NCBI RefSeq assembly: GCF_900447215.1
Contig: NZ_UFYA01000001.1
Span: 310,001-374,000, forward strand
Direction: 5' to 3'
DNA from: Dermatophilus congolensis
GTDB taxonomy: Bacteria > Actinomycetota > Actinomycetes > Actinomycetales > Dermatophilaceae
DNA: 64,000 bases
Numbering within the stretch: the first letter of the stretch is position 1; each line of letters opens with the position of its first letter. Positions 10,743 to 22,980 of this stretch are shown piece after piece. The translations under genes and the position numbers were made by a program. The notes under the pieces were generated by a model. It was not told the origin of the DNA, did not search any database, and saw nothing but the letters and a program-made list of their open reading frames with translations.

Positions 10743-10783
10743 GATGCGCCGGACCCGATACTGGGTCCGGCGCATCGTTGTTT
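10743..10783 (+). terminator. Rho-independent terminator after rpmE
   Basis: Perfect 14-bp stem: 10743-10756 (GATGCGCCGGACCC) with 10763-10776, six-base loop, followed by GTTGTTT. It begins 12 bases after the rpmE stop codon. Confidence 0.85.
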
Positions 10784-10824
10784 CGTCGCGGTGTGCGCGG
10801 CGTTGGTGATGAGAGGGGATTGGC

Positions 10825-11916
10825 ATGGAAGTTCAGTCGTTACTGGAAGCTGCACAGCCTCATGTTGAGGAGTACCAGCGGTTGGAGAAAGACCTCTCGG
10901 ATCCAGTGCTGCTGGCAGACCAGGGACGTTTCCGGGCGGCAAGTAAACGGTTCGCTGCTTTAGGGCCAGTGGTTGCTGCGGCTCGTGAGCTTGAGCAGGT
11001 GCATGGCGATCTTGAGGCGGCGATTGAGTTGGCTGATGAGGATGCTGCGTTTGCTGAAGAGTTGCCTGCGCTGCGTCAGCAGCTGGAGAGCGCAGGGCAG
11101 AGGCTGCATCATTTGTTGCTGCCACGCGATCCTGATGATGACCGTGATGTGTTGTTGGAGGTGAAGGCAGGTGAAGGTGGGGAAGAGTCTGCCTTGTTCG
11201 CGGGTGACCTTGTTCGTATGTATATGCGTTATGCGGAGCAGCGGAACTGGAGTGTGCAGGTTCTGGAGGCCACTGACTCAGACCTAGGCGGGTACAAAGA
11301 CATTCGGCTGGCGGTAAAGGCCAAAGGCACCCCTGAGCCTGGCCAAGCTCCCTGGGCACGTTTGAAGTATGAGGGTGGTGTGCATCGGGTGCAGCGTGTG
11401 CCAGTGACGGAAAGTCAGGGTCGTATTCATACTTCTGCGGCAGGTGTGCTTGTGATGCCTGAGGTGGAAACCGATGACGAGATCGAGATCGGCCCTAATG
11501 ACGTGCGTGTTGATGTTTATCGTTCTTCGGGCCCGGGTGGGCAGAGCGTTAATACGACGGATTCTGCTGTGCGGTTGACTCACTTGCCTACGGGGATTGT
11601 GGTGACGAGTCAGAACGAAAAGTCACAGTTGCAGAACAAAGAGTCTGCGATGCGGGTACTGCGTGCCAGGCTTTTGCAGGCACAGCGAGATGCGGCTGAG
11701 GCTGAGGCTTCGGCTGCGCGGCGGAGCCAGGTTCGTACCGTTGACCGTAGTGAAAGGATTCGTACATACAACTATCCGGAGAACCGGATTGCTGATCACC
11801 GTACGGGGTATAAGGCTTACAACCTCGATACTGTGCTGGATGGTCAATTGGACCCCGTGGTGGAGTCGGCGATGCAAGCTGATGAGCGGGCACGCATGGC
11901 GCAAGCCACCTCATGA
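10825..11916 (+). CDS. prfA: Peptide chain release factor 1
   Basis: Recognises UAA/UAG and triggers peptide release. The catalytic GGQ lies in [16 protein letters not shown] and the codon-recognition region in [15 protein letters not shown] (PxT type, here PVT), which separates RF1 from RF2. 363 residues, typical. The start ATG 10825 is behind GAGAGGGGATTGGC. The gene overlaps prmC, whose product methylates the GGQ glutamine, by four bases (ATGA), so the two are coupled. Confidence 0.96.
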   Translation: MEVQSLLEAAQPHVEEYQRLEKDLSDPVLLADQGRFRAASKRFAALGPVVAAARELEQVHGDLEAAIELADEDAAFAEELPALRQQLESAGQRLHHLLLPRDPDDDRDVLLEVKAGEGGEESALFAGDLVRMYMRYAEQRNWSVQVLEATDSDLGGYKDIRLAVKAKGTPEPGQAPWARLKYEGGVHRVQRVPVTESQGRIHTSAAGVLVMPEVETDDEIEIGPNDVRVDVYRSSGPGGQSVNTTDSAVRLTHLPTGIVVTSQNEKSQLQNKESAMRVLRARLLQAQRDAAEAEASAARRSQVRTVDRSERIRTYNYPENRIADHRTGYKAYNLDTVLDGQLDPVVESAMQADERARMAQATS

Positions 11917-12821
11917 CCGTTCAATCATGCTCTTTTGGGCAGGCCTTGCGGCAGGCGACCAGAGATCTTCAGGCCGCTGGAGTCCCCTCACCTCGGCGTG
12001 ATGCTGCGCTGCTTCTGGCGTATGTAACTCGATGTGACACAGCAGATGTGGAGCGCTCTGCACTGTTAGGGCATGCCTTAACAGCAGCGGATATTGCAGC
12101 TTACGAGCTGGTAGTGGGTAAAAGGTCGCGCCGGATTCCTTTGCAACACATCACTGGGTTGGCGCCGTTTCGTCATCTTGAGCTGTGTGTAGGGCCTGGG
12201 GTGTTTGTTCCGCGGCCTGAAACGGAAATGCTTGCTGGGCTTGCCATCGATGCAGCTACAACGCTCGTGCAGGAAGGGGTTCATGAGCCGCTTGTAGTGG
12301 ACTTATGTACCGGCTCTGCAGCGATCGCTTTGGCTATCGCGACGGAGGTGCCTCAAGCGCGGGTGATTGCTGTTGAGCTTTCCGGTGATGCTGCACAGTG
12401 GGCTGAGCGCAATATCACTTCTATGGCAGCGCAGGTGGAGTTACGTCGCGGAGACGCCACAGCTGAGGCTGTCACGGGCGACCTTGATGGAACTGTTGAC
12501 ATTGTCGTTTCTAACCCGCCGTACATACCGCCAGATGCGATTCCTGTCGACCCTGAGGTTGCTGAGCATGATCCGGCAATGGCGCTATATGGGCTTGGCG
12601 ATGATGGTTTGGCCATCCCTGCGGCCGTAGCGTGGCGAGCAAGTGGCCTGCTGCGGCCAGGTGGCCTTTTCTTGATGGAACATGCAGATGTGCAGGGTAA
12701 AGCGATTGTTGATGTGCTGCTGGGGCAGCAAAGTTGGGTAAAGGTTCATGATCAAAACGACGACACTGGCCGCCCCCGGCATGTAGTGGCCACCCGTGCC
12801 ACCAGTGGAGAAAACAGCTGA
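11913..12821 (+). CDS. prmC: Release factor glutamine methyltransferase
   Basis: SAM-dependent N5-methylation of the GGQ glutamine of release factors. Family motifs: [14 protein letters not shown], the SAM loop [16 protein letters not shown], and the NPPY catalytic motif in [12 protein letters not shown]. 302 residues. Four-base overlap with prfA (ATGA) is the common bacterial arrangement. tsaC follows after 93 bases, in the order also seen in other actinobacteria. Confidence 0.95.
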   Translation: MTVQSCSFGQALRQATRDLQAAGVPSPRRDAALLLAYVTRCDTADVERSALLGHALTAADIAAYELVVGKRSRRIPLQHITGLAPFRHLELCVGPGVFVPRPETEMLAGLAIDAATTLVQEGVHEPLVVDLCTGSAAIALAIATEVPQARVIAVELSGDAAQWAERNITSMAAQVELRRGDATAEAVTGDLDGTVDIVVSNPPYIPPDAIPVDPEVAEHDPAMALYGLGDDGLAIPAAVAWRASGLLRPGGLFLMEHADVQGKAIVDVLLGQQSWVKVHDQNDDTGRPRHVVATRATSGENS

Positions 12822-12914
12822 CCGGGGCGCTCTAAGCGCGCTTGGAGGACACGATCGTAAGATCGTCAGTGGCACAACCGTAGACACTCCTATGTAGGGG
12901 TGGAGGAGGCACAG

Positions 12915-13748
12915 ATGAGCGAAATCGTCGACGGCACCGACAGCGAGACAGCCGATTCGGCGATCCATGCTGTTGCCGATGCGGTACAGCGCGGAGAAGT
13001 GGTTGTCATCCCTACTGACACGGTCTACGGCGTGGGAGTTGATGCTTTCAACAGCGAAGCTATTGGTGACCTCCTTGTCGCGAAAGGACGTGGTCGTAGT
13101 ATTCCGCCACCGGTTCTTGTACCGAACAAGCGCACGCTTGATGGGTTGGCTACATCTGTCCCGGACTATGCTCGCCGGTTGGTGAATGAGTTTTGGCCCG
13201 GCCCGTTGACGATTGTTCTGCAGGCACAAAGTAGTCTCGTATGGGATTTGGGTGACACCAACGGAACTGTGGCACTGCGTATGCCAGACTCTGAGCTAGC
13301 TTTGGCTGTTTTGGCTCTTACCGGCCCTATGGCCGTCACGAGTGCAAATAAGCATGGCCACCCGGCTGCGACAAGCGCTGCTGATGCTGAGCGCGGACTC
13401 GGTGATGCTGTGTCTATCTATCTCGATGGGGGCCCGGCTAGCCGTGGGCAGGCCTCGACGATTATCGATGCCACAGGCGCAGACTTCACAGTTCTACGTG
13501 AAGGTGAAATATCTGAAGCACAGCTGCGTTCGGTGGCGTTTCCTGGTGACGACGTCGCGCCTGCAGACACGCCCGAAGTTGAGCAGAGACCTGAAGTCGA
13601 GCAAAAACAATCGCACCCTGGTGAGAAAGCCACGAGTGCATCGGCTGAATCGTCAGCTGAAGAGCAAGGCACATCACACGTCGAGCAGAACAAGGAACAT
13701 GCGAGAACGAATACTGAACCACCTACAGCAGGTAGTAGCTGTTCATGA
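12915..13748 (+). CDS. tsaC: L-threonylcarbamoyladenylate synthase (YrdC/Sua5 domain) with acidic/Gln-rich tail
   Basis: Makes threonylcarbamoyl-AMP from threonine, bicarbonate and ATP for t6A37 of tRNA. The YrdC domain spans about residues 10-210: VVIPTDTVYGVGVDAF, LLVAKGRGRS, FWPGPLTIVL, VALRMPDS, PMAVTSANKHGHP and ASTIIDATG. ATG 12915 follows GGAGGAGGCACAG. After the domain comes a tail of about 60 residues rich in Glu, Gln, Ser and Thr, with the repeat PEVEQ twice; it has no resemblance to the real Sua5 C-terminal domain and is probably disordered. The wecA-like gene follows. Confidence 0.93.
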   Translation: MSEIVDGTDSETADSAIHAVADAVQRGEVVVIPTDTVYGVGVDAFNSEAIGDLLVAKGRGRSIPPPVLVPNKRTLDGLATSVPDYARRLVNEFWPGPLTIVLQAQSSLVWDLGDTNGTVALRMPDSELALAVLALTGPMAVTSANKHGHPAATSAADAERGLGDAVSIYLDGGPASRGQASTIIDATGADFTVLREGEISEAQLRSVAFPGDDVAPADTPEVEQRPEVEQKQSHPGEKATSASAESSAEEQGTSHVEQNKEHARTNTEPPTAGSSCS

Positions 13749-13870
13749 AGTTCTGGGTCGACACCAAGGCTCAGACTGCTCTCTGCCTCGGGGGAAGTCA
13801 GATCTCGTGACTCTAGAACTCACGCGTGTCACGTGGTCGGGGGTAAACCGGCGTTGGCAGGAGGGCTAGC

Positions 13871-15004
13871 GTGCGCGAGTACTTTTTCATTGCGACGCTT
13901 GCTGCTGCTTGTACTTTCGTTATCACTCCATTGATTAGGCGGCTGGCTGTGCGTGTTGGTGCGGTTACCGCTGTGCGTGCTCGTGATGTGCATTCGCAAC
14001 CGATCCCACGGCTGGGCGGGTTAGGTATATGTCTCGGCTTTCTTGCTGCGGTGCTAGTGGCTCGACAATTGCCGCATCTATCTCAGATTTTCGACAGCAC
14101 TGAAATTCTTGGTATTTGCGCTGGGGGAGTTTTATCTGCTGCAGTCGGGGCTATTGATGACATTGTTGAGCTTGATGCTCTCACTAAATTAGCGGGTCAA
14201 GCTATTGCTGCTGGAGTGATGGCATGGTTTGGTGTGCAGCTGCTATCGATTCCACTTTTCGGTGTCACGGTACTTCCTAGTCCGGTTCTTATTGGTTTGA
14301 CCGTTTTTATCGCCTTGGTTGCGATGAACGCGGTCAACTTTATTGACGGCTTAGATGGCTTGGCTGCAGGAATTGTTGCTATTGCTGCTTTTGCTTTCTT
14401 TATCTATGCATATCAGCTTTCGTATACTTACGATCCGCCGAACGTCATCTCCACCGGCACGTTCGTATGTGCTGCTATTTCTGGAAGTTGTATCGGATTT
14501 TTGCCGCATAACTTTCATCAGGCCAAGCTGTTTATGGGGGACTCGGGGGCATTGTTCCTTGGGCTGATGCTCTCTGCTGCGATGATCTCAATGATCGGCA
14601 ATATCGATCCGACGGCTCACGTTACGCAGAACGATGAAATCGTTCTCTACTTGCCTTTGATTGTTCCAGTGGCGGTTCTGGGTATTCCGTTGTTGGACAT
14701 GTTTATGGCTGTGGTTCGGCGTGTGCGCCGGGGGCAAAGCCCTTTCCAAGCTGATGCTCAGCACCTTCAGCATCGAATGCTTCGCATTGGTCACTCGCAT
14801 AGGCATGCGGTGCTTTTGCTGTATTTGTGGGCGGCCATCGTTGCTTTTGGGGTTGTCTCGTTTAGTTTTGTTGATGGGCTTATGCCGCTGGCAGGGATCA
14901 TGTTGCTCGCTGCTGTTGCTTTGGTGCTCACGCTCAATGTGGGGGATCGGATGCGGATGCGGCGTTCTCGGCTTCGGCTGTCCAAAACCCGTGAGGCTGA
15001 ATGA
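13871..15004 (+). CDS. wecA: MraY/WecA-family undecaprenyl-phosphate GlcNAc-1-phosphate transferase
   Basis: Polytopic membrane enzyme (about 10-11 helices) that links a sugar-1-phosphate to undecaprenyl or decaprenyl phosphate. Landmarks: HSQPIPRLGGLGI near residue 40, the Asp pair in GAIDDIVELDALTKLAGQ, NFIDGLDGLAAG, MGDSGALFLGL, and the His-rich cytoplasmic loop HLQHRMLRIGHSHRHAV. GTG 13871 sits behind GCAGGAGGG. In actinobacteria this gene (rfe) normally lies just upstream of the atp operon and primes arabinogalactan-like or other wall polymers. It could also prime the polysaccharide made by the island 10 kb downstream, but that is inference. Confidence 0.88.
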   Translation: MREYFFIATLAAACTFVITPLIRRLAVRVGAVTAVRARDVHSQPIPRLGGLGICLGFLAAVLVARQLPHLSQIFDSTEILGICAGGVLSAAVGAIDDIVELDALTKLAGQAIAAGVMAWFGVQLLSIPLFGVTVLPSPVLIGLTVFIALVAMNAVNFIDGLDGLAAGIVAIAAFAFFIYAYQLSYTYDPPNVISTGTFVCAAISGSCIGFLPHNFHQAKLFMGDSGALFLGLMLSAAMISMIGNIDPTAHVTQNDEIVLYLPLIVPVAVLGIPLLDMFMAVVRRVRRGQSPFQADAQHLQHRMLRIGHSHRHAVLLLYLWAAIVAFGVVSFSFVDGLMPLAGIMLLAAVALVLTLNVGDRMRMRRSRLRLSKTREAE

Positions 15005-15314
15005 AAGCAATCGGGGGTGTGGGTGCCGAACTGGCGGATCGACCAGGTCATGCGTGTTAATCTCAGGTAAGGAACAGCTGTGGCTCAGATTTAAAGGAAT
15101 CTTCTCAGTGGCGTTGTAAAACGTTGCTGGTGCTCACAGGAAAGTTCATGCCCCGCCAACAGGTGGAGGCGCTTGCTCCCACTGGCCGAACTTCAAACTG
15201 CTTCAACTGATTTCGAAGATTTCGCTCGATGTCTGTACGCGGCGTTGAATGATCGGCTAGGTTTTGAAAACTCTTGGCCGACGATGACCCAAACCTTCAA
15301 GGGGGTGCCCCGTA
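15005..15314 (+). other. 310-base region before the ATP synthase operon
   Basis: No convincing gene; a 61-codon open frame (15173-15358) runs into the next gene and has no recognisable similarity. The region is AT-richer than its surroundings and should contain the main promoter of the atp operon, but several candidate boxes compete and none stands out. Confidence 0.4.
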
Positions 15315-15776
15315 GTGACGTCCACCATGACGCATTCGAGGGCACGCATCATCACTGACGTCGGTGTCGAGTCTGCTTTTAAACCGATGATGTTGACTGC
15401 ATGCTGCGCTAGCGCGGCTGCGGCGCTCATCACCACCGTGACTGCTATAGCTTTCGGGCCTGACGGAGCAGCGCTGGCCTCCTTTGCAGGAGCTACATTT
15501 GCCGCCCATTTTTTCGCTATGGGGGCGCTAGGTATCTGGCTGATCTTGCGTGGGCCAACCGCTAACTACCTCGTCGGTGCTTTAGGCGTGTACGTGATCC
15601 AAGTCATCGCGCTTGGGGTCGTGCTCATGCAGCTGCCTCGCATTCACATGCCAGCCCCTGAGTGGTTCAGCGCGAGTGTTGCTGTGGAAGTCGTGGTGTG
15701 GCAATCAGCACAGGCGTACTCCTTGCTACGTGCCCGTGTATTTGCTTACTCCACAGCTGAGCGAGGTGAGTCGTGA
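15315..15776 (+). CDS. atpI: ATP synthase protein I-like small membrane protein
   Basis: 153 residues with four predicted membrane helices (roughly 28-48, 53-75, 83-105, 115-138). Position as first gene of the atp cluster and the four-helix layout match the loosely conserved AtpI/UncI proteins, thought to help c-ring assembly. Sequence conservation in this group is low, so the name rests mostly on position. GTG 15315 follows AAGGGGGTGCCCC; ATG 15327 is an alternative. The gene overlaps the next by four bases (GTGA). Confidence 0.65.
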   Translation: MTSTMTHSRARIITDVGVESAFKPMMLTACCASAAAALITTVTAIAFGPDGAALASFAGATFAAHFFAMGALGIWLILRGPTANYLVGALGVYVIQVIALGVVLMQLPRIHMPAPEWFSASVAVEVVVWQSAQAYSLLRARVFAYSTAERGES

Positions 15777-16147
15777 GATACGTGCCACCCTCGCAACGAC
15801 GAAACACCGACTGGAACGCCCTCGCACAGACCGAAAAAAACACGTCAGACAACGCATCCAACGCAGCATCGCGCCTGGTGGCTTACCTAATCGCTGGTCC
15901 TGTCGTGTACGGCGGGTTGGGCTACCTCATCGACATATGGCTCGGAACACGATTCGGTATCGCAGTCGGAACTCTCCTGGGGCTCGGGTTGTCTTTGTAC
16001 ATCGTCTGGCTCCGGTACGGTGGGAGCCAATCCCCTGTCCCTTCCGCCTTCGCGCCGCACACCGCCAAGGTGAACGAGCCGGTAGCGCGTCCTAACGTGA
16101 CCGCTTCCCCCGGATTGAACCGCACAACATCTGAGGAGATTTCGTGA
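15773..16147 (+). CDS. AtpZ/AtpI-family two-helix protein
   Basis: 124 residues: a polar N-terminus, a helical hairpin (LVAYLIAGPVVYGGLGYLID and FGIAVGTLLGLGLSLYIVW) and a polar tail. The GYLIDxWLGT pattern between the helices is characteristic of the AtpZ (F1Fo gene 1) family, proposed to assist assembly or ion uptake of the ATP synthase. GTG start within GAGGTGAGTCGTGA, overlapping the preceding gene; its own stop overlaps atpB by four bases, so three genes are translationally coupled. Confidence 0.75.
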   Translation: MRYVPPSQRRNTDWNALAQTEKNTSDNASNAASRLVAYLIAGPVVYGGLGYLIDIWLGTRFGIAVGTLLGLGLSLYIVWLRYGGSQSPVPSAFAPHTAKVNEPVARPNVTASPGLNRTTSEEIS

Positions 16148-16950
16148 GCTTCACCAGCGCGGCCTTCGCCGGAGCCCTCACCGCTTCCGGCAGCGAGTTC
16201 GTGGCACCCTCCACCGGTGACTTCTGGACCCCACTCATCGGCGACGGTGCATTCGCTTTCACCCGCCCCATGCTGGTGTCCCTCGTGGCAGTTGCCATCA
16301 TCGCCACGTTCTTGTTCCTCGGTGCCCGCCGCGCAGCGGTCGTGCCCACCAAATCCCAGTTCCTCGTCGAATTCATTTACGACTTTGTTCGTAACGGCAT
16401 CGCACGCGACATGATTGGCAGCAAACACTTCCTACGTTTCCTGCCGCTGCTGCTGGCCTTGTTCACCTTCATCCTGGCCAACAACCTTGCTGGCGTGATC
16501 CCGTTCTTGCAAAACCCGCCCACTGGCCGAATCGCCTTCCCGCTTGCCCTTGTTCTAGTGGTGTACCTGGCTTACCACTACGTCGGCCTCAAACAGCATG
16601 GCGTTGGCGGCTACCTCAAAACCATGGTCCCCGGTGGCCTTCCCGCCTGGATCGTGCCTTTCATCTTCCTCATCGAATTCGTCACCAAGTTCCTCATCCA
16701 GCCGATGACTCTCACCCTGCGACTTTTCGGCAACATGCTTGCCGGTCACATGACTCTGGTGCTGTTCATTCTCGGCGGTGAATTCCTCCTCTTCAGCGCC
16801 CCCGGAGCTCTCAAAGCCGCAGGCATTGCTGCATACGGCGGAGCCTTCCTCATGACCTGCTTCGAGATGCTGATCCAGTTCCTGCAGGCCTACGTATTCA
16901 CCTTGCTCACTGCTTCCTACATCTCAAGCTCTCTCGAAGAAGCACACTGA
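16144..16950 (+). CDS. atpB: F1Fo ATP synthase subunit a
   Basis: Membrane stator subunit forming the proton half-channels. 268 residues; conserved region ANNLAGVIPF and the essential arginine helix in TLRLFGNMLAGHMTL, with C-terminal helices ending SYISSSLEEAH. GTG start 16144 behind GAGGAG, overlapping the AtpZ-like gene by four bases. A 133-base gap with a small TTCGGC/GCCGAG stem precedes atpE, consistent with a translation-enhancing leader for the multi-copy c subunit, as known in E. coli. Confidence 0.96.
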   Translation: MSFTSAAFAGALTASGSEFVAPSTGDFWTPLIGDGAFAFTRPMLVSLVAVAIIATFLFLGARRAAVVPTKSQFLVEFIYDFVRNGIARDMIGSKHFLRFLPLLLALFTFILANNLAGVIPFLQNPPTGRIAFPLALVLVVYLAYHYVGLKQHGVGGYLKTMVPGGLPAWIVPFIFLIEFVTKFLIQPMTLTLRLFGNMLAGHMTLVLFILGGEFLLFSAPGALKAAGIAAYGGAFLMTCFEMLIQFLQAYVFTLLTASYISSSLEEAH

Positions 16951-17083
16951 CACTTTTTCTTCTAACCGCATCTGCACCAGGTGATGCGCCCAATACTCAC
17001 AACTTCATAGACCACCCGTTCACACGAACGATGCTTCGGCACCAGCCGAGGTAACTCACCACCAGAGAAGGAATCTGCAGATC

Positions 17084-17290
17084 ATGACCGGCTCCCTTTC
17101 CCTAGTTGGCTACGGCATCTCGACGCTGGGCCCGGCCCTCGCGATCGGCCTCATCTTCGCTGCCCTCATCAACGGTGTGGCCCGTCAGCCTGAGGCCAAG
17201 AGCGTCCTCCAGCCGCTGGCCATCCTGGGCTTCGCTGTCGCCGAGGCACTCGCCATCCTGGGCTTCGTTCTCGTCTTCATCCTCCGCTGA
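17084..17290 (+). CDS. atpE: F1Fo ATP synthase subunit c
   Basis: 68-residue hairpin protein forming the proton-driven rotor ring. Polar loop ARQPE at 33-37; the ion-carrying carboxylate is Glu54 in [10 protein letters not shown]. No sodium-type ligand pattern (Gln32/Ser66-type) was recognised, so proton use is likely. Slightly shorter than E. coli (79). AGAGAAGGAATCTGCAGATC precedes the ATG. An 8-bp perfect hairpin follows before atpF. Confidence 0.96.
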   Translation: MTGSLSLVGYGISTLGPALAIGLIFAALINGVARQPEAKSVLQPLAILGFAVAEALAILGFVLVFILR

Positions 17291-17312
17291 GTCCGACCGC
17301 CCACCCCCAACG

Positions 17313-17332
17313 CCCGGCCTAACCAGGCCGGG
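17313..17332 (+). other. Intercistronic hairpin between atpE and atpF
   Basis: CCCGGCCT (17313-17320), loop AACC, AGGCCGGG (17325-17332), without a T tract. It sits inside the operon after the c-subunit gene, where mRNA stability or partial termination could raise c-subunit yield over the following genes. Confidence 0.5.
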
Positions 17333-17358
17333 ACGATGCATGGCACAAGGAGTTCTCC

Positions 17359-17964
17359 GTGCAGAACATGTCGAACCTCGCGGCCGCCATTCCCGCCGCA
17401 GCGGGCGGTGGCGGCAACCACGGCTTAGGCATGCCGATTCTCCCTCACCTTGGTGAGTTGATTTTCGGCTGTGTCTTCTTCGCCGTCTTCCTTATCTTCA
17501 TTATCAAGTACGTCGTTCCCAAGATGGAGACCGCCTACACACAGCGTGTGGACGCCATTCAAGGCGACATGAGCCGTGCGGAGAAATCCCTCGCCGAGGC
17601 GGAAGCTCTTAAGGCCGAGTACCAGCGGATGATGGAAGACGCCCGCCACGAAGCAAACCAAATGCGCGAACGCGGCCGTGAAGAAGGTGCTGCAATCGTT
17701 GCCGAGATGCGGGCCCAGGCCAGCGCTGAAGCCGAGCGCATCATTGAATCTGCCCGTCGTCAGGTTGAAGCCGAACGCGCAAGCGCCATGGCTGAACTGA
17801 AAAACGACGTCGGGCGAATCTCCACCGATCTGGCAGGTCGCATCGTCGGCGAGTCCCTTCAGGACGACGCTCGACGCAACGGTGTCATCGAGCGGTTCCT
17901 GCAACAGCTCGAAGACGGCACCTTGCAGCGTGAGACCTCCACGATGGACTGGGCAGGTCGCTGA
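17359..17964 (+). CDS. atpF: F1Fo ATP synthase subunit b
   Basis: Peripheral stalk protein: one membrane helix (about 37-57, LIFGCVFFAVFLIFIIKYVV) followed by a long charged helix (coiled coil, rich in Ala, Glu and Arg) to about residue 185. 201 residues. GTG 17359 sits behind AAGGAGTTCTCC; an internal ATG four codons later is less well placed. The stop overlaps the atpH start by one base. Confidence 0.95.
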   Translation: MQNMSNLAAAIPAAAGGGGNHGLGMPILPHLGELIFGCVFFAVFLIFIIKYVVPKMETAYTQRVDAIQGDMSRAEKSLAEAEALKAEYQRMMEDARHEANQMRERGREEGAAIVAEMRAQASAEAERIIESARRQVEAERASAMAELKNDVGRISTDLAGRIVGESLQDDARRNGVIERFLQQLEDGTLQRETSTMDWAGR

Positions 17965-18782
17965 TGGATGGTGCACCCCGCTCGGCATGGCAGAGCGCGG
18001 TCGAGACACTCGCCGGTTACCAGCGGGCCGGAGGTCCTGACCTCCGTTCCCTGGCCGGAGAGCTGTTCTCGGTCTCGGAACTTCTTGCCGACAACGCCAA
18101 ACTACGAATGGCTCTCACGGATCGCTCACGCGATGCGTGGTCCAAGCGTGAACTGGCACGTCGTCTTTTCGGTGGGCGACTCAGCGAACCTGCTTTGGCT
18201 GTTGTCGAGGCCGCCGTCTCTGGGCACTGGAAAGAGTCCTACAACCTCATAACCGGTATGGAACGCCTCGGTGGCGACTGCGTCTTGGCCGCAGCGCAAA
18301 CCGAAGGAAACCTTGACCAGATAGAGCGCGAGCTCATCGCCGTCGAGGAAAAGTTCCGTCAGGACCACCAGATCGGTGCAGCGCTCTCTGGGGATCGCGG
18401 AGACAAGCGCGCTAAAGCAGAACTCGTGGCGCGCCTGCTGGCCGGAAAAGTTCTGCCCGACACTGTCTGGATCGCCCAGCGCCCCGTGCTTAACCCCCGC
18501 GGGTACGACTATGCGACGGTCATTCGGCGCTACCTCAGCCTCGCGGCTAAACGACGACAGGCAGTCACCGCTGTCGTCACCACACGTACATTGCTCCCAC
18601 AAACAGTCGTCAGCCGGCTGCAAACGGGCCTGAGCAAAATGTACGGAACCACCATTTTCGTCACCCAGGTCGAGGACCCCCAGCTGCTCGGCGGTCTTCG
18701 TATTCAGGTCGGCGACGAAGTCATCGACGGCACGATCGAGCGTCGACTGGCCGATGTCAGCCGCACCTTGAGTGTGTCCTGA
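17964..18782 (+). CDS. atpH: F1Fo ATP synthase subunit delta
   Basis: Connects the peripheral stalk to the top of F1. 272 residues, the long actinobacterial form. The C-terminal part RTLLPQTVVSRLQTGLSKMYG and DPQLLGGLRIQVGDEVIDGTIERRL matches the OSCP/delta signature. Start ATG 17964 overlaps the atpF stop. No mycobacterial-type b-delta fusion here; atpF and atpH are separate. Confidence 0.95.
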   Translation: MDGAPRSAWQSAVETLAGYQRAGGPDLRSLAGELFSVSELLADNAKLRMALTDRSRDAWSKRELARRLFGGRLSEPALAVVEAAVSGHWKESYNLITGMERLGGDCVLAAAQTEGNLDQIERELIAVEEKFRQDHQIGAALSGDRGDKRAKAELVARLLAGKVLPDTVWIAQRPVLNPRGYDYATVIRRYLSLAAKRRQAVTAVVTTRTLLPQTVVSRLQTGLSKMYGTTIFVTQVEDPQLLGGLRIQVGDEVIDGTIERRLADVSRTLSVS

Positions 18783-18887
18783 TACCAGCACCGCCCGGTG
18801 TCAGGCACCGAGGCACACCGCCGGATCCCCGGCACCGATAGCCCAACTGGCCGCCTCGCGGCCGCCGATGAGGAGAGAGACTTAACG

Positions 18888-20525
18888 ATGGCGGAGCTCA
18901 TGATCCGTCCGGAGGAAATCCGGGACGCCCTCGACCAGTTCGTCCAGTCATACGAGCCCGATGGGGCCTCCCGCGAGGAGGTCGGACGCGTCACCGACGC
19001 CGGTGACGGCATCGCACACGTCGAGGGCCTGCCCTCAGCGATGACGAACGAGTTGCTGCGCTTCGAGGACGGAACCCTGGGCCTGGCCCTGAACCTCGAC
19101 CGCCACGAAATTGGTGTGGTCGTTCTGGGTGATTTCTCCGGCATCGAAGAAGGACAGGCAGTGCACCGCACCGGAGAAGTTCTCTCCGTGCCTGTCGGCG
19201 ACAACTACCTCGGCCGCGTGGTGGATCCCCTGGGTCGCCCGGTAGACGGTCTTGGCGAAATCAAGGCAGAAGGGCGCCGCGAGCTTGAACTCCAGGCTCC
19301 TAACGTGATGTCGCGTAAGAGCGTTCACGAGCCACTACAAACCGGTATCAAAGCCGTTGACGCGATGGTGCCGATTGGTCGTGGCCAGCGCCAGCTCATC
19401 ATCGGTGACCGTCAAACTGGTAAAACCACTGTTGCCGTTGACGCAATCCTGAACCAGAAAGCCAACTGGGAATCGGGAGACCCCAACAAACAGGTCCGAT
19501 GCATCTACGTCGCTATCGGTCAAAAGGGCTCCACGATCGCCTCGGTGCGCGGCACCCTCGAAGAGGCCGGCGCTTTGGAGTACACCACCATCGTCGCCGC
19601 CCCCGCTTCTGAGTCCGCTGGCTTCAAGTACCTGGCTCCCTACACTGGTTCGGCCATCGGTCAGCACTGGATGTACGGCGGAAAACACGTCCTCATCGTC
19701 TTCGATGACCTGTCCAAGCAGGCCGAGGCTTACCGTGCAGTGTCGCTACTGTTGCGCCGCCCGCCGGGCCGCGAAGCCTACCCCGGTGACGTTTTCTACC
19801 TGCACTCTCGCCTGCTTGAGCGTTGTGCCAAGCTCTCCGACGAGCTTGGAGCTGGTTCGATGACGGGACTACCCATCATCGAAACTAAAGCCGGTGACGT
19901 CTCCGCGTACATCCCCACCAACGTCATTTCCATCACCGACGGCCAGATCTACCTGCAGGCCGACCTCTTCAACGCCGACGTACGCCCGGCTATCGACGTG
20001 GGTGTCTCCGTCTCCCGTGTTGGTGGTGCCGCGCAGATCAAGGCAATGAAGTCGGTCTCCGGGCGCCTCAAGATCGACCTGGCCCAGTTCCGCGCCATGG
20101 AAGCATTCGCCATGTTCGCCTCCGACCTCGACGCAGCCTCCCGAGCTCAGCTTGACCGCGGCGCCCGCCTGGTTGAACTGCTCAAGCAGCCACAAAGCTC
20201 CCCGCTGCCCGTCGAACTACAGGTTGTGTCGGTCTGGGCTGGCACCACCGGAAAGCTCGACAAAGTCGAGGTTTCCGACGTGCGCCGCTACGAGGCTGAA
20301 TTCCACGAGTTCCTCCAACGCAACCACCAGGCAGTCCTCAATGGCATCGTCGAAACCGGCAAACTCGACGACGCCGCAATCGACGCCCTCGAGACCGCAG
20401 TGAAGGAATTCGACAACCAATTCCAGGCCGGTAGCGGAGGAGCAATCACTCCCGGCTCAGTTGCCGAGGACGTTGACGCCCTCAGCGACGAGCAAATGGA
20501 CCAGGAGACGATCCGACGCGGCTGA
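18888..20525 (+). CDS. atpA: F1Fo ATP synthase subunit alpha
   Basis: Non-catalytic nucleotide-binding F1 subunit. ATG 18888 starts [15 protein letters not shown] behind GAGGAGAGAGAC; the frame is open to 18798 without family similarity. 545 residues. P-loop in [16 protein letters not shown]; signature [14 protein letters not shown]. Third positions are dominated by C, as expected for a highly expressed gene. A stable hairpin separates it from atpG. Confidence 0.97.
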   Translation: MAELMIRPEEIRDALDQFVQSYEPDGASREEVGRVTDAGDGIAHVEGLPSAMTNELLRFEDGTLGLALNLDRHEIGVVVLGDFSGIEEGQAVHRTGEVLSVPVGDNYLGRVVDPLGRPVDGLGEIKAEGRRELELQAPNVMSRKSVHEPLQTGIKAVDAMVPIGRGQRQLIIGDRQTGKTTVAVDAILNQKANWESGDPNKQVRCIYVAIGQKGSTIASVRGTLEEAGALEYTTIVAAPASESAGFKYLAPYTGSAIGQHWMYGGKHVLIVFDDLSKQAEAYRAVSLLLRRPPGREAYPGDVFYLHSRLLERCAKLSDELGAGSMTGLPIIETKAGDVSAYIPTNVISITDGQIYLQADLFNADVRPAIDVGVSVSRVGGAAQIKAMKSVSGRLKIDLAQFRAMEAFAMFASDLDAASRAQLDRGARLVELLKQPQSSPLPVELQVVSVWAGTTGKLDKVEVSDVRRYEAEFHEFLQRNHQAVLNGIVETGKLDDAAIDALETAVKEFDNQFQAGSGGAITPGSVAEDVDALSDEQMDQETIRRG

Positions 20526-20534
20526 GGCCTGTAA

Positions 20535-20562
20535 GCCGCCGACATCACACAATGTCGGCGGC
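20535..20562 (+). other. Intercistronic hairpin between atpA and atpG
   Basis: GCCGCCGACAT (20535-20545), loop CACACA, ATGTCGGCGGC (20552-20562): perfect 11-bp stem nine bases after the atpA stop and 41 bases before atpG. No T tract follows, so it is more likely an mRNA-stability or attenuation element than a full terminator. Confidence 0.55.
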
Positions 20563-20603
20563 CCGGTCCAGCCCGTCCGATCCGATCAGGAAGGCGGTTT
20601 TCC

Positions 20604-22975
<2,372 letters not shown>

Positions 22976-22980
22976 CCACC

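Noticed and set aside
13342-13869. Plus-strand frame of 175 codons overlapping tsaC
   Set aside because: Shares its sequence with the well-supported tsaC in another frame and has no plausible start or similarity.
15173-15358. 61-codon open frame before the atp operon
   Set aside because: Overlaps the next gene start, has no ribosome binding site and no similarity; treated as intergenic.
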